NCBI RefSeq assembly: GCF_031979925.1
Contig: NZ_DALZFB010000001.1
Coordinates: forward strand, 310,001 to 374,000
Length of the DNA: 64,000 bases
Direction of reading: 5' to 3'
Source: Pseudescherichia sp031979925
Lineage (GTDB): Bacteria; Pseudomonadota; Gammaproteobacteria; Enterobacterales; Enterobacteriaceae
The notes beneath the pieces are model-generated. The model searched no databases, had not been told where the DNA came from, and saw only the letters and a program-made list of their open reading frames with translations. Both the position numbers and the translations under genes were made by a program. Shown piece by piece: positions 17,717-27,340 of this stretch. Every line of letters begins with the position of its first letter. The first letter of the stretch is position 1.

Positions 17717-18709
17717 TCACTCTTTCTCCATATTTAACGGGAAATGACAGGCAAAGAGGTGATTTTTAGGCCCGGCCAGCAGGGGACGCTCAATGCATTT
17801 ACGCTGGGCGTAGGGGCAGCGCGGCCCCAGCCGGCAGCCAATCGGCAGATGTTCGAGGAGTGGGATCGCCCCCGGCAGCGTATTCAGACGGCTTTTATGC
17901 GGCATGGCGCTGCCAAAGTCAGGAATAGCGCGGATCAGCGCCTGGGTATAGGGGTGATGCGGCGTGGCGATCAGCTCCTCGCTCGGCGCGGTCTCCACGG
18001 TCTGGCCGCAGTACATCACGTTGATCCTATCCGCCCACTGGCTCAGCATCTGCAGGTCATGGCTGATCAGAATAATGGTGGTGTTGTTGTTTTGGTTGAG
18101 CCGGGTCAGCAGACGGAAAATCTGTGCCTGGGTGGTCGGCTCCATGGCGTTGGTCGGCTCGTCGGCGATCAGCAGGCGCGGCTGGTTCGCCAGCGCAATG
18201 GCAATCATCACCTTCTGGCACTCGCCGTCCGTCAGCTCGTAAGGGAAGCTACGCATCGCATCTTTATGATCGCGAATACCAACCCGGTGCAGCAGCTCGA
18301 TGGCGCGCCGTTTCCGCCAGCCCATGCGCTGCCACCAGCGGCCTTTATAGGTCCAGGCCGGAATGTTCTGCATCAGCTGTTTGCCGACGCGCTCGGAAGG
18401 ATCGAGACAGGACTGCGGCTCCTGAAAAATCATCGACACGTTGTGGCCGAGAATTTTCCGCCGCTCGCGCGCCGAGAGACGCATCAGATCCACGTCGTCG
18501 AAGCGCATTCGGTCGGCGGTGACCCGCCAGTTATCTTTAGTCACGCCACAGATCGCTTTGGCTATCAGGCTCTTGCCCGAACCAGATTCGCCCACCAGGC
18601 CGCGGATTTCACCTTCGGCAAGGGTGAGCGTGACGCGATCGACGGCCCTGACCCAGCCTTCGCCGGTCTTGACCTCAATGGTCAGGTTACGAATATCAAG
18701 TAGTGGCAC
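17717..18709 (-). CDS. sapD: SapD ATP-binding subunit
   Basis: First ATPase of the Sap ABC system, 330 residues as in E. coli. Walker A is GESGSGKSLIAKAI; Walker B is LLIADEPTNAMEP. The ABC signature is the unusual TDGECQKVMIA typical of SapD. A C-terminal oligopeptide-transporter-type region contains several Cys (CRLGPRCPYAQRKC), as in OppD/DppD relatives. In E. coli the protein also supports Trk potassium uptake. It overlaps sapC by one base. Confidence 0.97.
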   Translation of the reverse strand: MPLLDIRNLTIEVKTGEGWVRAVDRVTLTLAEGEIRGLVGESGSGKSLIAKAICGVTKDNWRVTADRMRFDDVDLMRLSARERRKILGHNVSMIFQEPQSCLDPSERVGKQLMQNIPAWTYKGRWWQRMGWRKRRAIELLHRVGIRDHKDAMRSFPYELTDGECQKVMIAIALANQPRLLIADEPTNAMEPTTQAQIFRLLTRLNQNNNTTIILISHDLQMLSQWADRINVMYCGQTVETAPSEELIATPHHPYTQALIRAIPDFGSAMPHKSRLNTLPGAIPLLEHLPIGCRLGPRCPYAQRKCIERPLLAGPKNHLFACHFPLNMEKE

Positions 18710-19599
18710 TATTCCACCCCCGCATTGACCGCACGGCGGATCCCGTCGCCCAACAGGTTAACCAGTAATACGCTTACCATGATCGCCGCCCCTGGCAGCA
18801 TCACCGTCCAGGGCGCGACGTAGATAAGCTCCAGCGCGTCGCCCAGCATCGCTCCCCATTCCGGAGAGGGCAGCTGCGCGCCAAGATCGAGAAAGCCCAG
18901 CGCGGCAATGTCGAGGATTGCCATCGACAACGCCCGGGTGATCTCCGTCACCAGGCCCGCGGTCATGTTCGGCAGCACCGCGAACCACAAAATATTAAGC
19001 GTCGTCGCACCGTCCAGCCGGGCGGCGACCACATACTCCTTCTCCAGCTCGTCGTGCACCATGCTGTAGACCGATCGTACCATCCTTGGCAGCAGCGCCA
19101 GCCAGACGGCAAACATGGCATGGGAGAGGTGCGGCCCGGCAAAGGCCACGACGATGATTGCCAGCAGCAGAGAGGGGATGGAGAGCAGCGTATCAAGCAC
19201 ATGGTTCAGCACCGCCGAACGCAGGCCGTGCGTGGCCCCAGCCACCACGCCCAGCACCAGGCCGCAGATCGTTGCCGCCAGGGTAACGACAAACGCGCCG
19301 CCTACCGTTGGGGCCGCGCCGCTGAGCAGGCGGCTTAGCACGTCGCGGCCGAGGTCGTCCGTACCGAGGAAGAAGGAGACATCCCCGTAGCGCGACCACG
19401 AGGGCGGCAGCAGCTGGTAGCCGAGAAACTGCTGATCGATACCGTAGGGGGCAAACCAGCGGCCAAAAATAGAGAGCAGCACCAGCCCGGCGCAGCCGTA
19501 GAGACCCACCATGGCGGTAGTATCGCCATAAAATTTGCGCCACACCGTGCGCAGCGCACCGGGGGTCTGCTTCTCGTTATAGACGTTATCGGAGGGCAT
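18709..19599 (-). CDS. sapC: SapC permease subunit
   Basis: Inner-membrane permease of the Sap system, 296 residues as in E. coli. It begins with a cytoplasmic N-terminus, has about six hydrophobic segments and carries the BPD_transp_1 coupling (EAA) loop around YVVAARLDGATTLNILWFAVLPN. It belongs with DppC/OppC. The reading frame overlaps sapB by 14 bases and sapD by one, typical of a tightly coupled operon. Confidence 0.96.
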   Translation of the reverse strand: MPSDNVYNEKQTPGALRTVWRKFYGDTTAMVGLYGCAGLVLLSIFGRWFAPYGIDQQFLGYQLLPPSWSRYGDVSFFLGTDDLGRDVLSRLLSGAAPTVGGAFVVTLAATICGLVLGVVAGATHGLRSAVLNHVLDTLLSIPSLLLAIIVVAFAGPHLSHAMFAVWLALLPRMVRSVYSMVHDELEKEYVVAARLDGATTLNILWFAVLPNMTAGLVTEITRALSMAILDIAALGFLDLGAQLPSPEWGAMLGDALELIYVAPWTVMLPGAAIMVSVLLVNLLGDGIRRAVNAGVE

Positions 19600-20551
19600 A
19601 CCATTCCTTATGTTTCAAAGGGTTCGCCAGCGCGCCCAGAATGTCGGAGAGAACGTTAACAATAATGACCAGCGCGCCGATTACCATCACCCCGGCGGAG
19701 ATGGCCGCATAGTCCTGCTGACGGATGGCGTTGATGATCCAGCGCCCCAGACCTGGCCAGCTAAACACCATCTCGGTGATCATCGCCAGCGTCAGCATGG
19801 TGGAGAATTGCAGTCCAAGACGCGGGATCACCGGCGGCAGGGCGTTGTGCAGCACGTGGCGGCGCAGGATAGTCAGGCGCGACAGTCCGCGCGTGGCGGC
19901 GGCTTTGATGTAGTTTTGGTCAAACACCTCAGTGGTGCTGATGCGCATCAGGCGGATCACCTCGGTGGTCGGTGCCACTGCCAGGGTCAGTACCGGCAGA
20001 ACCATATGGCGCAGGGCGCTGACGATCATCTCCTCACGCCATATTGACTCCGAGAGCCAGGCATCAATCAGCGCAAAGCCGGTGACCGTCTTCACCTCAT
20101 AGAGCAGATCGAAGCGGCCAGAAACCGGTAGCCAGCCCAGCGTCAGTGAGAAGAAGAGGGTAAGCAGCAGCGCCAGCCAGAAGATGGGGATCGAGAAGCC
20201 AATCAGGGCCAGGGCGCTGATCAGCTTATCCTGCCATTTGCCGCGCATAATCCCGGCCATCATGCCCACCGGAATGCCCACCACCAGCGCAAAACCGAAG
20301 GCGAGAATACACAGCTCCATGGTAGCGGGGAAGACCTCCTTGAGCTGCTCGGAGATCAGCTGGCCGTTGATGCTGGAAACACCAAAGTCCCAGTGCAGCA
20401 CCCCCTTAAACCAGAAGAACCAGGCGTTCCACAGCGAGGCTCCCTGCAGCGGCGCGTGAGGGGTAAAGTAGCTCAGGCTGAAACCGACAAAGGTCAGCAG
20501 GAACAGCGTGACCAGCAGCAGAAGCAGGCGGCGCAGCGTAAAGATAATCAT
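19586..20551 (-). CDS. sapB: SapB permease subunit
   Basis: First permease subunit, 321 residues as in E. coli, DppB/OppB type. The N-terminal membrane helix (LRRLLLLLVTLFLLTFVGFSL) is followed by further segments and the coupling loop YIKAAATRGLSRLTILRRHVLHN. It forms the membrane channel together with SapC. The start overlaps the sapA stop by four bases (ATGA). Confidence 0.96.
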   Translation of the reverse strand: MIIFTLRRLLLLLVTLFLLTFVGFSLSYFTPHAPLQGASLWNAWFFWFKGVLHWDFGVSSINGQLISEQLKEVFPATMELCILAFGFALVVGIPVGMMAGIMRGKWQDKLISALALIGFSIPIFWLALLLTLFFSLTLGWLPVSGRFDLLYEVKTVTGFALIDAWLSESIWREEMIVSALRHMVLPVLTLAVAPTTEVIRLMRISTTEVFDQNYIKAAATRGLSRLTILRRHVLHNALPPVIPRLGLQFSTMLTLAMITEMVFSWPGLGRWIINAIRQQDYAAISAGVMVIGALVIIVNVLSDILGALANPLKHKEWYALR

Positions 20552-22194
20552 GGTTGCTTCACCTCTTCTTTTTCAGGCTCGCGCAAGACCCCGGCAAACG
20601 AGGCGTTGCCAAACGGGCTGAGTACGAGGCCTTTAATGTCATAGCGGTAGGCTTGCAGACGCAGGGAGGAGGCCAGCGGCAGCACAGGCAGCTCACGGGC
20701 AAGGATCGTCTGCGCCTCATCGTAGGCTTCAATGCGTGATGCCAGCTGCTGAGAGGTCAGGGCCTTCTGCAATATGGTATCAAACCCCCGGTGGCACCAG
20801 TGGGCAAAGTTAGTTTGCGACTCGATAGCGGCGCAACTGAGCAGCGGGCGGAAGAAGCTGTCGGGGTCGTTGCTGTCCGTTGACCAGCCAGAGAGGGTCA
20901 GGTCGTGGTTCATGTCCATCAGTCTGGCCTCCTGAAAACGCCCTTCGACGGGCACAATCACCACTTTTACGCCTACCTGAGCCATGTCTGCCTGAATAAG
21001 CTCGGCAGTCTTCAGCGGGCTGGGGTTCCACGCCTGCGAGCTGGTCGGCACCCATAGCTGTAGGGTCATGTTCTCCAGGCCCAGCGCAGCCAGCTGCTGC
21101 CTGGCCTTTTCCGGATTGTATTCGGTGATTTTCGCTTCGCTGTCATAGGCCCAGGAGGCGCGAGGCAGGATCGAAGCGGCGGTCTCCGCCGTGCCGTAGT
21201 AGATCGACTGCATCAGGCGCTGGTTGTTGATGGCCAGCGCCAGCGCGTGCCGTACGGCAGGGTTATTCAGCGGCGCTTTGTCGGTATTGAACGCCAGATA
21301 GGCGATATTCATCCCTGGGCGCAGGGTCAGGCGCAGGCGCGGATCGTCACGTAAAATCGTCAGCTGGCTGGCGGCAGGCCAGGCGAGCACATCGCATTCA
21401 CCGGTCAGCAGCTTAGATAGCCGCCCGGTTCCCCCGGAACCCAGATCGACCACCACCTGCGGCATCAGCGGCTGGCCGCGCCAGAACTTAGTATGGCGTT
21501 GCAGGCGGATATACTGGCCGGTACGGTACTCTGCGAGCTGGAACGGCCCGGTGCCTACCGGCTGGCGATCCAACAGCTCCTGACGATCGCGCTTAGCTAG
21601 CTGGTCTGCGTATTCGGCAGACATCACCGAGGCGTAGTGCGTTGCCAGATGCCACAGGAATGAGGCGTCCGGTTTTTTCAGGCGAAACTCCACCGTGCGG
21701 CTGTCGAGCTTGCGCACGCTTTCGACCGAGTCGGCAAACTGTAAGCTATCAAAATAGGGAAAGCTGCTGCCGTTGACGTTATGCCACGGGTGGTGGCGAT
21801 CGAAAATGCGCTGGAAGCTAAAGACCACGTCGTCGGCGTTGAGCGCCCGCCCTGGCGTAAACCACGGCGTTTTCTGGAAGGCGACGTTGCTGCGCAGGCG
21901 GAAACGGTAGGTCGCGCCGTTATCCAGCACCTCCCAGCTCTCTGCCAGCTCAGGTACCAGACGATAGGTGTAAGGATCCACGTCCAGCAGGCGATCGTAA
22001 AGCTGGGCCGCCAGGGTATCCACAATCAGACCGCTGCTCGCTTTTTGCGGATTGAAAGTGTTAACCTGGCCATTCACACAGTAGACAAAGCCGCTATTAC
22101 GAATATCCGCCGCAGCGGGATCCGCAGGCGCAGCCTGGACGTGCCCGCTTAACAGGCCGACTGCCATGAGCAGGGAAGATATAATCAGGCGCAT
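20548..22194 (-). CDS. sapA: SapA periplasmic binding protein
   Basis: Periplasmic solute-binding component of the Sap system, family SBP_bac_5 (DppA/OppA relatives), implicated in binding cationic peptides and possibly heme in pathogens. The 548-residue precursor has a cleavable signal peptide (MRLIISSLLMAVGLLSGHVQA, cut before APADP). Class landmarks include LDPYTYRL-type and ELAESWEVLDNGATYRFRLR segments. First gene of the operon; a promoter is expected in the 90 bases upstream, between it and the MFS gene that runs in the same direction. Confidence 0.97.
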   Translation of the reverse strand: MRLIISSLLMAVGLLSGHVQAAPADPAAADIRNSGFVYCVNGQVNTFNPQKASSGLIVDTLAAQLYDRLLDVDPYTYRLVPELAESWEVLDNGATYRFRLRSNVAFQKTPWFTPGRALNADDVVFSFQRIFDRHHPWHNVNGSSFPYFDSLQFADSVESVRKLDSRTVEFRLKKPDASFLWHLATHYASVMSAEYADQLAKRDRQELLDRQPVGTGPFQLAEYRTGQYIRLQRHTKFWRGQPLMPQVVVDLGSGGTGRLSKLLTGECDVLAWPAASQLTILRDDPRLRLTLRPGMNIAYLAFNTDKAPLNNPAVRHALALAINNQRLMQSIYYGTAETAASILPRASWAYDSEAKITEYNPEKARQQLAALGLENMTLQLWVPTSSQAWNPSPLKTAELIQADMAQVGVKVVIVPVEGRFQEARLMDMNHDLTLSGWSTDSNDPDSFFRPLLSCAAIESQTNFAHWCHRGFDTILQKALTSQQLASRIEAYDEAQTILARELPVLPLASSLRLQAYRYDIKGLVLSPFGNASFAGVLREPEKEEVKQP

Positions 22195-22284
22195 AATTTC
22201 TTTAGCTGTAAGACCGATTTACAAAGTGTATCGCACTTAGTATGGCTACGTAAAAATGTCTGCGGATAAGCGGCGCAAAAGTCG

Positions 22285-23715
22285 TCAATCAGGCCGGTTT
22301 CGTATGCGGCTTAGGCTAAAAAGGAGAGCCAGAACGGTCGCCAGCACCGCAATCCACAGGCTCAGGCGAACCGCGTCCGCCGCCTGAGCACCGGCTGGCG
22401 CTGAAATCGACATGATTACCCCCACTAACGCACCGCCCAGGCACTGACCGAAGGTACGCATAATGGCCAGTACCCCGGAGGCGTAGCCGCTGTGTGCTCG
22501 CGAGGCGTTTGCCAGCATTTCACGGTTGTTAGGGCTTTGGAAACAGCCAAACCCTATGCCGCAAATCAGGCTGCGCACGCCGATATCCCAGGCATGGGCC
22601 TGCTCAGGAAGCAGCGCCAGCAGCGTTAACCCCAGGGTAAAAAGGGCTAAACCAACCGTGGAGATTATCGCTGCGGGATAGCGATCGGCCAGCCGTCCTG
22701 CGTGGGGAGCGGCCAGCATAATACCCAGCGGCCAGGGAGTGAAGAGCAGCGCTGAGGCAAAGACGCTATACCCGTAGACGCTTTGAAACAGGAACGGCAG
22801 AGCAATAAAGGTCACTCCCTGGCTAACGAATGAGGCCAGCGAGGTGAGCGCCGCCAGTGAAAAGCGCGGCGAGGCAAAGAGCTCCAGCGGCATGAGCGGC
22901 TGTGACGTACGTCGCTGGTGCCAAATAAATGTCAGCCCTGCGGCTATTGCGACGCTACCATATCCTGCTGCCGTCCATAGTTGAGTTTCTGCCTGACCAG
23001 GACGAGAGAAGACGTTTGCCGCCATAATCAGCCCACCCAGCATCAGCGCTGACAGTACCGCGCCAGCCGTATCAAAGGATTCGCGGCCGGGCGCGCGGTT
23101 ATCAGGGATCGCCTGAAGCGTCAGGGTTAACGCAATAATTCCCAGCGGGATATTGATAGCAAATAGCCACTGCCAGCTCAGGAGAGAGAGCAGCGTACCG
23201 CCCAGCACCGGCGCGATGGCCGTGCTGGCGGCGATCAGCAGGGCATGAAGGCCCAGAATACGTCCCAACAGGCGGTTGGGGAAAACAGAGCGCAGGATCG
23301 CCGGGGCAATGCTCAGGGTAGCGGCTCCGCCTACACCCTGCACGATGCGCCAGCCAGTCAGCATGGTAAGCGAAGAGGAGAGGACGCAGCCCAGCGAGGC
23401 CAGCGTAAAGAGGCCCAGACCAAAGGCAAACAGGGCGCGAAAGCCAAGGCGGCGGGCAAGCGCGGCAAAAATAGCCAGCGTCATGGCAGCGGACAGCAGA
23501 TAGCCATTGGCGACCCACACGGCGGACTGGGCAGGCACCGCCAGCGCGTGGGCAATAGGGGGCAGCGCAACGTTGACGATGACGCCATCAAATACGGCCA
23601 TTGTAGTACTGGTCATGACGGCAGCCATAGCCAGCGCGCGTTCGCGTCCCGCTAAACCCTCATCCCCCGGCCTTGCAGAAAAAAGCTCCACTTTATTCAC
23701 CTCTATTATGTTCAT
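22285..23715 (-). CDS. DHA2-family MFS efflux transporter
   Basis: A 476-residue, strongly hydrophobic protein with about 14 membrane segments and EmrB/QacA-like features: an early acidic residue in helix 1 (TMAVFDGVIVNVALPPI), the motif-A loop around ALARRLGFRALFAFG, and a motif-C-like GIGGAATLSIAPAILRSVFP-type region (written here as GVGGAATLSIAP). It probably exports drugs or other small organic compounds by proton exchange; the substrate is unknown. Either ATG 23715 or GTG 23691 could be the start, the latter having a good GAGG spacing. A LysR gene lies divergent 111 bases away, the usual arrangement for local control. Not at this position in E. coli. Confidence 0.88.
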   Translation of the reverse strand: MNIIEVNKVELFSARPGDEGLAGRERALAMAAVMTSTTMAVFDGVIVNVALPPIAHALAVPAQSAVWVANGYLLSAAMTLAIFAALARRLGFRALFAFGLGLFTLASLGCVLSSSLTMLTGWRIVQGVGGAATLSIAPAILRSVFPNRLLGRILGLHALLIAASTAIAPVLGGTLLSLLSWQWLFAINIPLGIIALTLTLQAIPDNRAPGRESFDTAGAVLSALMLGGLIMAANVFSRPGQAETQLWTAAGYGSVAIAAGLTFIWHQRRTSQPLMPLELFASPRFSLAALTSLASFVSQGVTFIALPFLFQSVYGYSVFASALLFTPWPLGIMLAAPHAGRLADRYPAAIISTVGLALFTLGLTLLALLPEQAHAWDIGVRSLICGIGFGCFQSPNNREMLANASRAHSGYASGVLAIMRTFGQCLGGALVGVIMSISAPAGAQAADAVRLSLWIAVLATVLALLFSLSRIRNRPD

Positions 23716-23826
23716 GCATTCGATGTATAAAGCCTAATGAGCAACATGGCAGGGCGGAAGACGCAGCATTTGCAGTTATAACCTGCACCAGACGCCTTCC
23801 CTCAAACCAAACGGGCAAGGTAAGAT

Positions 23827-24750
23827 GTGAGGATGAATGCTCCCGATCTGAACCTGCTTATTGCCCTCGATGCGCTACTGGCTGAAGCTAGCGTGGCGGG
23901 CGCTGCGCGTCGTCTGGGGCTGAGCGCATCGGCGATGAGCCGGACGCTTAGCCGCCTGCGTGCGGTAACCGGCGATCCGCTGCTGGTGCGCGCTGGACGC
24001 AGCATGGTATTGACGCCCCGGGCTGAGGCTATGCGTGAAGGTGCGCAGCGCACGCTGTTTGAGGCGCTGGTGCTGCTGCGGCCCTCCCCAGCTGGGGTAG
24101 ATCTGTCGACGCTCGATCGTACTTTCGTGCTGCGTACCAACGATGGTTTCATCGAAGCCTTTGGCCCGACGCTGATTGTAGCGGCCGCGAAGTGTGCCCC
24201 ACATGTGCGTCTACGTTTTGTCGCCAGGGCGGAAAAGAGCGCGAAGGCGCTGCGTGAAGGGCAGGTCGATCTTGAGATTGGCGTGCTGGGGGAGATGGGA
24301 CCGGAGATCCGCATTCAGGCGCTGTTTCGCGATCGCTTTGTTGGGGTAGTGAGACCAGGGCATCCGCTATCAGCGCTGTCCGGGGTAGGCGTCAGCGACT
24401 ACCTCGCCCATGCCCACGTAGTTGCCTCCCGTCGGGGGCACACCGCCGGGCCGGTGGATGAGGCGCTGGCTGAGCTGGGCCTTGAGCGGAATATTGCTGC
24501 CGTTGTACCGGGTTTTCCCGCTGCGCTGGCGGTGGCGCAGGCGTCCGATCTGGTGGGGCTGATCCCCGCCTCGTTTCTTATCCATCAGCCTGCCGCGGCG
24601 TATTGCATGTTTGAACTGCCGGTAAAGGTGCGTGGCATTACGCTCTCCCAGATGTGGCACCCGCGCGCCGAGGCCGATCCGGCGCACCGCTGGCTACGCC
24701 AGTTTGTGCTGGAGGTCTGCCGTCAGCACGCTCCGGCCCCTCAACAGTGA
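23827..24750 (+). CDS. LysR-family regulator of the divergent efflux pump
   Basis: A 307-residue LysR protein. The N-terminal HTH (LNLLIALDALLAEASVAGAARRLGLSASAMSRTLSRLR) belongs to the NodD/MetR-like subset with PDLNLL at the start. The rest is a periplasmic-binding-like effector domain (RTNDGFIEAFGPTL and following). GTG 23827 has AAGG six bases upstream; ATG 23833 is an alternative two codons later. Its divergent placement next to the DHA2 pump indicates that it senses a pump substrate and controls that promoter, which is inference. Confidence 0.87.
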   Translation: MRMNAPDLNLLIALDALLAEASVAGAARRLGLSASAMSRTLSRLRAVTGDPLLVRAGRSMVLTPRAEAMREGAQRTLFEALVLLRPSPAGVDLSTLDRTFVLRTNDGFIEAFGPTLIVAAAKCAPHVRLRFVARAEKSAKALREGQVDLEIGVLGEMGPEIRIQALFRDRFVGVVRPGHPLSALSGVGVSDYLAHAHVVASRRGHTAGPVDEALAELGLERNIAAVVPGFPAALAVAQASDLVGLIPASFLIHQPAAAYCMFELPVKVRGITLSQMWHPRAEADPAHRWLRQFVLEVCRQHAPAPQQ

Positions 24751-24815
24751 TTGGCGAGCGTCGAGCATTGGCATACTATAGGGGGATACTTTCGTTACCG
24801 TAAGGATTGCCTGCT

Positions 24816-25160
24816 ATGGCTATCATCCCTAAGAACTATGCGCGTCTGGAGTCAGACTACCGGGAAAGGGCGCTGAAGATTTATCCGTGGGTCTGCGGGC
24901 GCTGCTCGCGTGAGTTTGTCTACTCGAACCTGCGGGAGTTAACGGTGCACCATATCGATCACGATCACACCAATAATCCGCCGGACGGCAGCAACTGGGA
25001 GCTGCTTTGCCTCTACTGCCACGATCACGAGCACTCAAAATACACCGAAGCCGATCAGTACGGCACAACCGTCGTGGCCGGAGAGGATGCACAGAAGGAC
25101 GTGGGAGCAGCAACCTATAATCCGTTTGCTGACCTGAAAGCGATGCTCAACAAGAAATAA
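24816..25160 (+). CDS. yajD: HNH-type nuclease-fold protein YajD
   Basis: A 114-residue protein matching E. coli YajD almost throughout (MAIIPKNYARLES...YNPFADLKAMLNKK). It has a Cys4 zinc site formed by WVCGRCSREF and ELLCLYCHDHEH and the HNH core HHIDHDHTNNPPDGSNW. YajD is generally treated as an uncharacterised HNH-family nuclease; no toxin or phage context is seen. The ATG at 24816 follows AAGGATTGCC; a three-codon-longer frame exists. In E. coli yajD lies far away near tsx, so this gene is in a different setting. Confidence 0.92.
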   Translation: MAIIPKNYARLESDYRERALKIYPWVCGRCSREFVYSNLRELTVHHIDHDHTNNPPDGSNWELLCLYCHDHEHSKYTEADQYGTTVVAGEDAQKDVGAATYNPFADLKAMLNKK

Positions 25161-25179
25161 TGCGTTTCCACTCCGCATA

Positions 25180-25204
25180 AAAAAGTGGGGCACTGAGGCC
25201 CCAC
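25180..25204 (-). terminator. Rho-independent terminator after the PQQ dehydrogenase gene
   Basis: GTGGGGC (25185-25191) pairs with GCCCCAC (25198-25204). On the minus strand the stem is followed by six T residues, 30 bases past the dehydrogenase stop. yajD converges from the other side. Confidence 0.85.
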
Positions 25205-25233
25205 GCTATTAGCATTGATACAATGTCGAACTG

Positions 25234-27330
25234 CTATTCAGGTAGCGCGTAAACCACGACCTGATCGCCCACCTGATCCTTCAGGATAGTGTTCCCCCCG
25301 GCGACGAACGCGACATACTGACGGCCTTTGTACTCGTAGATCGACGGATTCGCTACCGCAGGGGCTTCCACCTGATCGGACCACAGCTCTTCACCACTAT
25401 CCACAGAGTAGGCGCGCACTTTGGCATCCATTGACGCACCGATAAAGACCACGCCTCCTGCCGTAACGGCAGGGCCACCGATGGTAGGCGAGCCCCAGCT
25501 TTCTGGCATAAAGAAGCCATACTGCTGCGACGCGCCAACCGGGCGACGCCACTTCACATCACCCGTATGCATATCCAGCGCCACGATTTCACCAAACGGC
25601 GGCTGCCAGCACGGCATACCCAGCCAGTTATTAGCGACTAACAGACGCATGCCGTAAGGGGCACCCTCCTGAGGAGCAAAGCCGCTCTCGTTGCCGGAAT
25701 CTTTATCCGCGTTGTCATAATCTTCGCGGCTGTAGAGCTTCACATACTGCACAATGTGTGAGGTATTAACGATGGCAATCTGTTTTTGTGGATCGAACGC
25801 TACGCCGCCCCACTGGACGCCACCCGCACTGTCTGGGTAGGTCAGCGTACCTTCACCCTTCGTGGTTGGTGGCGTATACATACCCTCATAGGTCAGGTTA
25901 TCCCACAGGCGGGAACACTGGCCGGCACCCACCATATCTGCCAGTTTCCATATCTCTGGCTTCTTCGATTGGTCGAGCAGCGGTGCAGGCTTAGTCGGGA
26001 AGGGCTGGGTTGGCGAAAGCACCTCGCCCTGTACTGAACCATCGCCCTGCGGAACAGGACGCTCCTCGATAGGCCAGACATCCTCGCCTGTCAGGCGGTT
26101 CACCACAAATAAAAAGCCCTGCTTGGTAGCCTGAATTAACGCCGGGATCTGCTTACCGTCGACCGTAATATCCATCAGGGTCGGTGCAGAGTTGATATCG
26201 TAATCCCACACGTCGTGATGCACCCACTGACGAGACCAGACCACTTTGCCGGTGTTGATATCCAGTGCGGTAGTGGAGGTGCCAAGCGGAATAGGCTTAA
26301 CTCGGTTGCCGCCCCAGTAGTTAGGGGAGGGTGATGAAACTGGCAGATAGACCAGACCATTAGCCTCATCGGCAGACATGTGGGTCCAGACGTTGGCTGT
26401 CCCGGTGCTTTTACGGATCTCTGCCGGAATCGCTTCGAAGGTCCACTCACGCTCGCCGGTTTGCGCATTGATTGAGAACACCGCCCCCGGAGGCGCTTCG
26501 GCATAGGCCCAGTCCTTGCCAGCCCAGCCAACAAGCAGGTGGTTGCCGACTACGGTGGGCGGTTGCAGGATAGATAGTGGGTATTTAGCGTTAACCGTGT
26601 TCCACTGATTGATATTCAGTACGCCATTATCAGCAAAGTCGCTGCACGGTTTACCTGAATCGGCATCCAGCGCATAGAGGTTGCCATCCACGGTGCCCAT
26701 ATAAACGATCTTCTGGCACGCTTGACCAGCGACCGGATTTTTAGCCTGCCAGTAGGAGACGCCACGGTTTTTTAGTACCGGCTGGGTCAGCGCTTTGCGC
26801 GATGATTTGGTGTCGTAATGCCACTTCTCTTTACCCGTGCCGGGATCGAGCGCAATCAGGCGATCGAAAGGCGTACCAATGTAAATTGTCTCGTTGGCAA
26901 AAACAGGGGTCGCTGACCAGACGGTGGCAGGGGTATCACCTTTACCGTCCGAAACGTCACCGGTATGAAACTCCCAGACTTTGGTTAATTTATTGACATT
27001 ATCCGCCGTGATTTGCTTCAGCGGACTGTATTTCTGGGCGTTAAGCTGACCATGAAAACTGTCCCAGGTGGCCGAAGAAGGAACCAGTGGTGTCGCTGGC
27101 TGCGCGGCAGATTCTACTTTCTGTCCATCATTTTTGCCCGTTGAGGCATCGTCAGTGGTTTTCGTGGTTCCGGGTGCCTGTTGATCGGCTGCATCCACGT
27201 TGAGCTCTTCCTGGGTTCCCTGCGATGCCTCTGCGGCTTTATCCTGCGCCTGCAGCGTCAGGGGGGTAACCAGCAATGCCAGCGCCGTCATGCTGACTTT
27301 CAGTAATGGCGAGTGTTTTTCGTTATGCAC
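25234..27330 (-). CDS. PQQ-dependent membrane-associated dehydrogenase, catalytic subunit
   Basis: A 698-residue periplasmic quinoprotein of the glucose/quinate/polyol dehydrogenase family, which oxidises a sugar or polyol and passes electrons to ubiquinone. It starts at GTG 27330 after AGGAG and carries a Sec signal (LLKVSMTALALLVTPLTLQA). A polar low-complexity linker follows (about residues 30-90), then an eight-bladed propeller with repeated W-docking motifs (for example YALDADSG, GTGKEKW). WDYDINSAPTL (candidate catalytic Asp) and IQATKQG (PQQ-contacting Lys) match the mGDH family. It lacks the five N-terminal membrane helices of Gcd; these are in the adjacent upstream gene. Substrate unknown; SldA-like polyol oxidation is possible. 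Confidence 0.88.
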   Translation of the reverse strand: MHNEKHSPLLKVSMTALALLVTPLTLQAQDKAAEASQGTQEELNVDAADQQAPGTTKTTDDASTGKNDGQKVESAAQPATPLVPSSATWDSFHGQLNAQKYSPLKQITADNVNKLTKVWEFHTGDVSDGKGDTPATVWSATPVFANETIYIGTPFDRLIALDPGTGKEKWHYDTKSSRKALTQPVLKNRGVSYWQAKNPVAGQACQKIVYMGTVDGNLYALDADSGKPCSDFADNGVLNINQWNTVNAKYPLSILQPPTVVGNHLLVGWAGKDWAYAEAPPGAVFSINAQTGEREWTFEAIPAEIRKSTGTANVWTHMSADEANGLVYLPVSSPSPNYWGGNRVKPIPLGTSTTALDINTGKVVWSRQWVHHDVWDYDINSAPTLMDITVDGKQIPALIQATKQGFLFVVNRLTGEDVWPIEERPVPQGDGSVQGEVLSPTQPFPTKPAPLLDQSKKPEIWKLADMVGAGQCSRLWDNLTYEGMYTPPTTKGEGTLTYPDSAGGVQWGGVAFDPQKQIAIVNTSHIVQYVKLYSREDYDNADKDSGNESGFAPQEGAPYGMRLLVANNWLGMPCWQPPFGEIVALDMHTGDVKWRRPVGASQQYGFFMPESWGSPTIGGPAVTAGGVVFIGASMDAKVRAYSVDSGEELWSDQVEAPAVANPSIYEYKGRQYVAFVAGGNTILKDQVGDQVVVYALPE

Positions 27331-27340
27331 GGGCGGCTCC

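Noticed and set aside
24816..25160. HNH protein considered as a homing endonuclease or phage defence nuclease
   Set aside because: It is a close match to chromosomal YajD; no intron, intein, toxin-immunity pair or defence genes are near.
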